A stretch of 11,110 nucleotides of DNA from Phoronis ovalis (taxonomy: Eukaryota > Phoronida > Phoronidae): contig JAOXYB010056290.1 in NCBI GenBank assembly GCA_028565635.1, forward strand, positions 1 to 11,110, written 5' to 3'. The notes under the pieces were generated by a model. The model made no database searches, was not told where the DNA came from, and worked only from the letters and a program-made list of their open reading frames with translations. Positions 1 through 7,500 of this stretch are shown piece after piece. The translations under genes were made by a program, and so were the position numbers. Positions within the stretch are counted from its first letter, which is position 1. Every line of letters begins with the position of its first letter.

Positions 1-452
1 AAAAATCACATAGATAACTTATTTCTCATCTATTACCGCATAAAACTACTTATTCTACATCTTCTAGACATTATCGTATCGTTACAGACGAGATACATTT
101 CAAAAGATTAACGAAAATTTATAATTATTTCTAAAAGTATGGGGCAATTTAAACCTTAAATACCTTAAACATAACTACGTTCGTTACACGCACTCACAAT
201 ATTTACAAATAAAAAAATTGCGCTCATTTAAAAAACTTATGCTACATTTACCAAAAATAACGTTAATTGCTTACTTCTTCAAAACTACACATCACAATTG
301 AAAATCACATTACATATATTTCCCTTTCTACTTTAATATTCTTAGTGCCTGCACTTTTTTCATCCTGGAATGAGTTATTAATTATTAGCTAAAAAAGATA
401 AATTCCTACATATTGTTCATTGTTTACATTACCAGCCAAGGACTATAACAAA
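1..452. other. AT-rich DNA with no recognised feature
   Basis: I see no exon-like frame with splice sites, no RNA gene and no clear repeat here. It lies downstream of the FAM149-like gene if the polyadenylation signal at 725-730 is used. Confidence 0.6.
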
Positions 453-482
453 GCTGCATATCCTATAGATAGGATAAGCAGC
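453..482. repeat. Short hairpin-forming inverted repeat
   Basis: Arms at 453-465 (GCTGCATATCCTA) and 470-482 (TAGGATAAGCAGC) are complementary at 12 of 13 positions around the 4-nt loop TAGA. It lies beyond the probable 3' end of the gene, and its function is unknown. Confidence 0.75.
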
Positions 483-724
483 AATAATTCATTACATCAT
501 CAAAGTGAGAAGATTAGCTACTAGTTTTTCACATACATGTAGCTCATAAGATGCTACAACTTTATGCTTGTTATTTTTCCTGTCTATTAATCATGTGAAA
601 TAAAATTATAAGAAATCAAGATATTAAACTACACAAAATGTTTTGTTTCACTAAAATATATTTCGATGTACAGTTTTTCTAGCAGTATCAGTAAGACCAA
701 CTAACAAAAGTTTTTGTAATCCTC

Positions 725-730
725 TTTATT
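725..730 (-). terminator. Putative polyadenylation signal AATAAA
   Basis: TTTATT on the plus strand reads AATAAA on the gene strand, in the context GGTTCAATAAAGAGG. It is followed by an A-rich stretch and then GT-rich sequence around 690-710. It is the only canonical hexamer I found on this strand between the L3 stop and this point, implying a 3' UTR of about 800 nt for the L3 isoform. Confidence 0.4.
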
Positions 731-1503
731 GAACCCAAGTGTATTACAGGAAAAATACAATCTGTAACTGGTTTAGTTTTATGTGTTCACATAACTATTC
801 TACAGACATAAGTACATACCTGTATCATATTCTGATAAAACTGGACAGACTAGCAAATTGCAATGAGAGGAAATTACCAGGAGTACCAAATGCATGACAT
901 CTAGTTCCAATTCATGCCAATACCTGTACATTAACTCATTTATATGAGTACTTAACTAGAATTTGCTTGAGATTCAGAACAAATCTGCTTCATAATAATA
1001 ATATACAGTATATACAGCTTATAATTAGACAAGTTGAAGTATTTACAGGACAACAGTTAAAATATGCCAACAATTGTAACAGCTTACTCTGTAATTGACT
1101 CTGCATTATACAACAGCAGTAACAAAATAATTATTTTCTCATTTCAACTTTCAGCAAACAGTCTGCTGGTGAATATAAGTCACTCATCTAAACAGACTAT
1201 CAGTCTTAATATACATCATTCTTACTATAATGACAAAATGATGCATCCTTATTTAAAATCCTGGTCCAGTCATTGCTGTTTAACCATCTATTTTTTTCAC
1301 CCAACTTCACTTTTCCCATCTTTTGGAAATATTCGTACTTTTGTCATGAATCTTTAGATTGTCATTGCAGACAACACTACTGAATTCCATGTATGATAAC
1401 ACTGTTTGTTAGATGAAATCCACAAATGAAATAAAATCTCATACTTTTTGTCTTATAAAATACTAATTCTTGTTTGCAGTCCTATCTGCCAAAACTACTG
1501 ACA
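731..1503 (-). other. Probable 3' UTR of the L3 isoform
   Basis: This AT-rich stretch between the L3 stop codon and the AATAAA holds no supported coding sequence. A 97-codon plus-strand open frame at 1064-1357 has poor, compositionally random protein and is not taken as a gene. Confidence 0.35.
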
Positions 1504-1574
1504 TCACCTTGCCATTGAACTTAACTGCTTAGCTTTCCGATAAGCTCCATTAATAGGTCCACTGTCACGAGGAG
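1504..1574 (-). CDS. FAM149B1: Possible third terminal exon L3 (diverged)
   Basis: The strong acceptor TTTTGTTTTTCAG is followed by CT, completing an Ala codon with exon K's G. The frame reads PRDSGPINGAYRKAKQLSSM, then AR and TGA at 1504-1506. It shares PRD, then G-(A/T)-(Y/F)-R and a basic stretch before serines, with L1 and L2, but with a five-residue insertion and little else. It may be the ancestral last exon or a third diverged copy. The product would be 585 residues from exon A. Confidence 0.6.
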
Positions 1575-4500
1575 CTGAAAAACAAAATCCAAATATTAAT
1601 TCTCATATCATATTTGGCATATTGCTTATGCGTATAAATAACCAGAAATCTGTTATTGTCCAAGATCATTAATATGCTACATCTACTTTTAGTGTTAAAA
1701 CACTGTTGGTATACTATGTTTGCAGTAGGATCCTTTATACATAGTAAATTCTGCCCAACAGGGGACACTGAATGAAACTGTGTCTTTTTTAGACTGTCCC
1801 AGCATTCGATGCATTGACATATAATAGCAATTTTTCTGTAAAATGTACACACTAATACAAGTCGAGGTCATGCACAAAAATGGATGAGTTTCAATCAGTA
1901 ATTTAGTGGTGCCGATAAATGTGATAGAGAGGGTGTATATGCTGTTATTCACGTCAAAACATTAAATATGAGTGGGAGTACAGCAGAAGTGGTGAACGCG
2001 AACTTTATAGAAATCACAAATTTCTGGTTAGTAAAAAAAACTTGGTCATCATAAAAACATTTCCTGTTAAATAAAACAAACAGCAGAAAAAGCACTTCAT
2101 CATTCTTTCAGGATAAACATTAGAGTGCTGAAAACAACCAAAAAAAACATAACACACTGTACACAGTGCTAATTTTAGCACAAAATATCTCATGCACAAT
2201 TAAAGTCACCTGCTGAATAATAGCATGTATAGTATCTAAGGAAGTATACATTTTAATACGAGCATTTAATAGCGGCCTGTAAAGTCCTCCGATTCCCAAC
2301 CTTTAATGTAGACACTCTTGTCAGGTTCCAGTCCATTTTAATAATAAATAAGACATATTACTCCTATTATTAAGCAAGGACTTTTTGTGCATCAGACAAT
2401 AAACAGCTCATTTACTAAATCCATTTCTAGCTAGAGACATGGGAGGAAATGCGAGATTTGAAAGTTACATGAGTTAATTTTGAATAAACTCTGTATAAAT
2501 TTTTACAAGGCAACAGTGTAGATAACCAGCCATCAACACCCCCTTGTGATGAAACATCTAAAAACAGTAACTAGAAATGGTTCCATATTTGTCCACAGCA
2601 TCCGGCAAATCACAAAGTTCTCTTAAAGCATGCAAGCACTCGAAAACTACCCAGTAATGAGCAATCAACTGATTTTGTTAGCAGAAGGCAGCGATCCTAA
2701 TCGCATTCGAAATGCGTCATCTCGTGGGCTTGGTTGGCCTGTTAGATAAAAAAGTGTTTGTGCACTGTTAGTTTCTGCAGACAGAGGCAAATTAAGCAAA
2801 GTTTTAACTTTGTGTACAGAATATAAAAATACCACTAAACATTTGTTTTCAGTAAAATTTTAAACATTGATAATAAGTCAATTACAGCACAAAAATCTTA
2901 TTAACTGTAACATTTAGTTTTTGATGTCATCATGACATTCTTGTCGGTGCTTCTGACATCTGTCCAGCTATCACCTTCAGCAAAGCTCAGAAGCACTGAC
3001 AAGATGCTACAAATTGAACATTTGATTGCAAGCCAAATTAACTGAATTTTAGAATATGACTATTAGAATATGAAATGCAATTTTGCAGCAAAGAAACAAG
3101 AAGGTATATATTTTTATAATCTGCACACAAGATAGCTCTGGCATGGGGTGTGTTCATACTTTAATCTCATGATGTGGTCTTTTTGTTAACAACAATCAGA
3201 TTCGCGCGGTCAGAAGTGGGAAGTGATCCAACACGCATTCGGAATGTGCCATCTCTAGGACTGGAATTGCCTGTTGCAAGTAAATTTGTATTAGTAAACA
3301 TATAATTCTCACAACAATCAAAACTGTGCTGTGTACCAAACAAAAAGGGATAACAGGTGTTTACATTTAATTATTCTTGTTGCTCTATTTTACTCAGCTT
3401 GGCAAAAATTTCTGTGTGATCTGCAAGAAATATACAATGTATGCAATATGAAAAATATTTTCATGAGCAACATTTTGACTAAAATAGATCTTATTTTTTT
3501 CTGCATGTGTTCATGGATGTATTCAGTCAAAATTTTGCTTAATGAAAGAAATACCTGCTGCATTCTATCAAAAGATATTATTTAAACTAAAACAATTAGT
3601 CAGCTATACGCTAGGATGATCTCAAGCCAATCATGGGTCATACAGCCAGTATATAATATTTTGTTAATACTGATAGTTGCAAGTTATCTAATAAACATAA
3701 TGCGATTCTAGACTAGGACAATTCCCCCTGAATAATTTGCTTTTTAATGGTTTTATAACATGAGGAACAAGTTTATGGTCAAGTAAGTCTGCAGTATTTG
3801 AAAAATAAGTTTGATTTTATTATAAGGTTTTCACATGTTACAGTTGTGATAGCATTTCTGAAAGAAATGTTTGTTTGGTTATAGAATATGGTAAAATATA
3901 TGAAAATATATTTAGAACAAGTATATTGTTTCAAAAAAAGTGAACTGTAACTAAAGTCTGCACTGATTGGATTAAGTTTAAAATTTACCTGACTATATTT
4001 ATACCAAATGGTATCTAATAGTATTGCTTTCCAACCAAAAAGTTACTCAAATTAAATTTGTACGAAGTTTGGTGTAATCCTAACACAATGCAAAAAAAAC
4101 AAAGAAAAATATTTTTACACTGTCTTGTGAGTTGTAGTGTAATTGTTTGATCACATAACGTACAAAATTATTTCAAGATTAAAGACAGATATTTTTGATG
4201 AGAGGATATACATAAGGTAATTGGTATTACTTAAAAAATGTTAACAAATCTAAGTTTGGAGGGATATAAGGAATTACCTGCATGCCATATCTAAGTTTAA
4301 AGAACTTGACTAAATGTTGGGTGTGCGGGAATTGTCCTGATACCACATGATGCATATTTAAAGAACCTACAGGTCACTATGTTGAAATCGGCACAACACT
4401 ATTCTTAACTATGATCACTTACCTAACTGTGGATAAATGATATCAACATCTTCATCAAGCTGCCCATGTTCTGCATGTGGAGGATTACTTATAGAATTAC

Positions 4501-7500
4501 CCGTAATACCCAGAAAACTACTGGAATCTGTAAGTATAGTGCACAAGATTATGAAATAAGAGTCATACAAATGAAGCTTACATTCTAAGTGCTCTGCTTT
4601 TAGTTTTGTTTGTAAAAGGTCTATTCCACAAGTCTACAACTTTGATATGAAATAACGGTGTTTTAATACAGTAACTGTTATTTTATAACAAAGTTACATT
4701 TCACATTAAGTTTTATTAAAATAAGCTTTATCATTGGTGGGAACATAATAACGCCTGAGAGTCTGAAAATCAGTTGAATGTATCTAATATATGCTTTAAC
4801 AGAGGGTGGAATTTATTCCGACACTTTTATCAGTTGAAAGTAAAGTGTTACAATTGGATGCAATACAAATTGGAAACATAGACTAGTAATGCAAGATTAA
4901 TACGACAGTGGAGTGTTCAAAAAATATAAGTGGAAGAGCAACTGATTCTTTTCTCAGTTATTCATGTTTACAATGCAGATATAGACTGGTTTTGTACAAA
5001 TGTAAGAAACATTTTCAATCTTGTTTTTACCATTCAGATGCTGTAGGTACTTCATTATAATTATATACATTCACTTACTATTAAAGTTTCCTCTCTTAGC
5101 ATAATCTAGAGGAGTCGATGATCGCCTAGGGTTGCTAAATGGTGTGCTTGTGTCAGACTACAAAATCAGAAAGAAACATGAACTCACTCTATAAAGCAAA
5201 TACTACATTTTTAACATAAGAATGATCACTTTTACGTTGTGTGCAACCCTTTAATGCCAATGGTTAATGATAAAGCAATTTAATCATATCAGTGCCAAGC
5301 AGTAGCCTTCATCAAACTATTTAATTTGTATATAAATATGTAAAGTAGCACTAAAGGTTCCTTTATCAAAACATGTCTTTGCCTATGAAGAAGATGCTAC
5401 AGACATATTGAATAGTTTACCCTGAATGCATGTGTTGTGCTAGGTCTGTTCCAATCTGTTATCACCAATGACCTTTCTTTATCTTTTGATATTCTTGAAT
5501 CCTTTCCCTCATGTACAGCACTGCTAGCCCTACTTTGATTAAAGTGAGCTTTTTTCTGAAATAAACAAATCAACAAAAAACTAAGTGATTTACTTATTGT
5601 AATACAATGTATTTTTATCACTTCCCAGCTAACTGTTGTATAAGATATTGAAATAACTTAATTCAGCAACAAAATGTAAACAACAATGCTAAATGAAAAC
5701 TGCAATCCCATAATACCCAAGATTTTTATTAGAAGTAGAGTATACTTACAGTGTATGATAAATTTGATATAGTTTTATGTAGATTTGGTTGTGGTTCAGT
5801 ATTTTCTAACCCAATAGGAGGTAAAGCACCATTTTTGTTGAACATATATGGCGGTGACATGCTACGGTCTGCAATTGGCAAACCTACACCACGTACTTCA
5901 GTGATAGGTCTTTCATCATCCTAAAAGAAGATTTAGTGAAAATCATGGAGAAAACTAAAGATTTCTCAATTTGAAATCAAAACAAGGTGTTTGTAGGAAA
6001 CAGTAATCCCCTTGATGTCACAGTGCTTTATCATCCAAATGATCAGGCTGACAGTTTTATTTCGCGTTTTTCCAATTCTGAAATGAAAATAATTGATTCT
6101 TGAGGCATTTTGCCTTTTTACACTGTACATTTAATTTCAACTGTCAAGCACTCACAACATTGGGTGTTCTGACTCGATCTGCTATACCACCAATTGGAGC
6201 AAGCCTTGTAATCCGACGTCTTGCTGTAGCTGACTGAATGCCCGTCCTTTGGTATGATACACTTCCAGGACGAGCGGAGGGCCTGAGTTGAATTCCCGAC
6301 TCGGGACGCAAAGCATGTGAATCAAGCACATCACTGAAAATTAACATTAATATTTTTTATAGCTCGTTAAATATCAACATGTCTGATACTGTAATGTAAC
6401 TTTAACATTTAACATTACAAGGGATACTAACCATCTTTTCTCAAACTATAGTCTGTAATGTAACTGCTGGGTATATGTATACAGGCTTTGTCAAACACAC
6501 ATAAGGCAAAAAAAAAATCGAAATATACTTTCTATTTGTGTCATAGTCATGAGAATGCTTACGGAAACATGCTTTTATCTAGTCGACTTGTTAACTGTTT
6601 AGTTTGAATCTTTAGTAAATCTTCTAGCGGTGTACTCTTTGGACTTGATTCTGTTAGAGCACTATTTAATAAGTGAATGCCTAAGGTCGTTCGCATTTGT
6701 GGAAATGTGTGTTGCTAAAATATCAAAAGAAACAGCATATGAACGAGACATAACCCAATAATAAAAATTATAACTATGATTGAATTCACTGACCAATAAA
6801 TTTAAAGCTGTAGATTATTCTGTACTGTACTCCAATCTAAAACATGGATTTTCATGAAATTAGGTTTCAGTTTTTGGTATTAAAATTTGTTTTAATGACC
6901 CCTCTTAGTTATACAGCTAAACGAATGGCTTGTTTATGCAATAACTTGAATGGTATGTTTTACAGATGTACTGTGACTTCCTGACAGAGCAAATTCAGAC
7001 AGCAGGTTATTCAGACGAATGATCAGATGGTCATAAAAATTTCATCATTTGATTCCATTATCAATCTTTTCATATTTTGAAAATATAAGCAATCGAGTAT
7101 TTGCATGCTCTAGGTGGCCAACTGTAATGCAGCCAATGGATCCCCTAATTTCCAGTAATTATTTACATACATGCTCAGAGATTTAATAAAACACATAGAA
7201 GTGTTGGAAGAAGCTGTCTGACTATTTCATTTACTCTAGGTATACCTTTTCCGTTAATCCTCTGATGCTATGACCTTGGTTAGCTAGCACATGCTGCTCC
7301 AGTCTAGAAGGAGTTAAATTTGGCACAAGATCTAAAGAACTCCTCTCTACTACTTCTCCTAATAAAGCATTTGTATATTGTGACAATAGTTTTTTCATCC
7401 ACACAAGTCCATCATGCCAGACACAGTCTAATGCTGAGCATGCAATACTGTCTTTAACATTAGCACTAGGTGTGACAGGAGGGTAATGATGCTTCCTCTT

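Noticed and set aside
1064-1357. 97-codon plus-strand open frame
   Set aside because: Low-complexity Ser/Ile/Phe-rich protein, no splice or family context, and it lies in the probable 3' UTR of the minus-strand gene.
1565-1952. Two overlapping minus-strand open frames (95 and 85 codons)
   Set aside because: They overlap each other in different frames, show no family motif and lie in the long 3' intron; ordinary AT-rich chance frames.
2268-2335. Short minus-strand frame ending VYIKGWESEDFTGRY and a stop, considered as another terminal exon
   Set aside because: Protein-like in appearance, but there is no usable acceptor in the right phase and no resemblance to L1-L3; a frame of this size is expected by chance.
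3331-3585. 84-codon plus-strand open frame
   Set aside because: Cys/Ile/Phe-rich random composition inside the K-L1 intron; nothing supports transcription.
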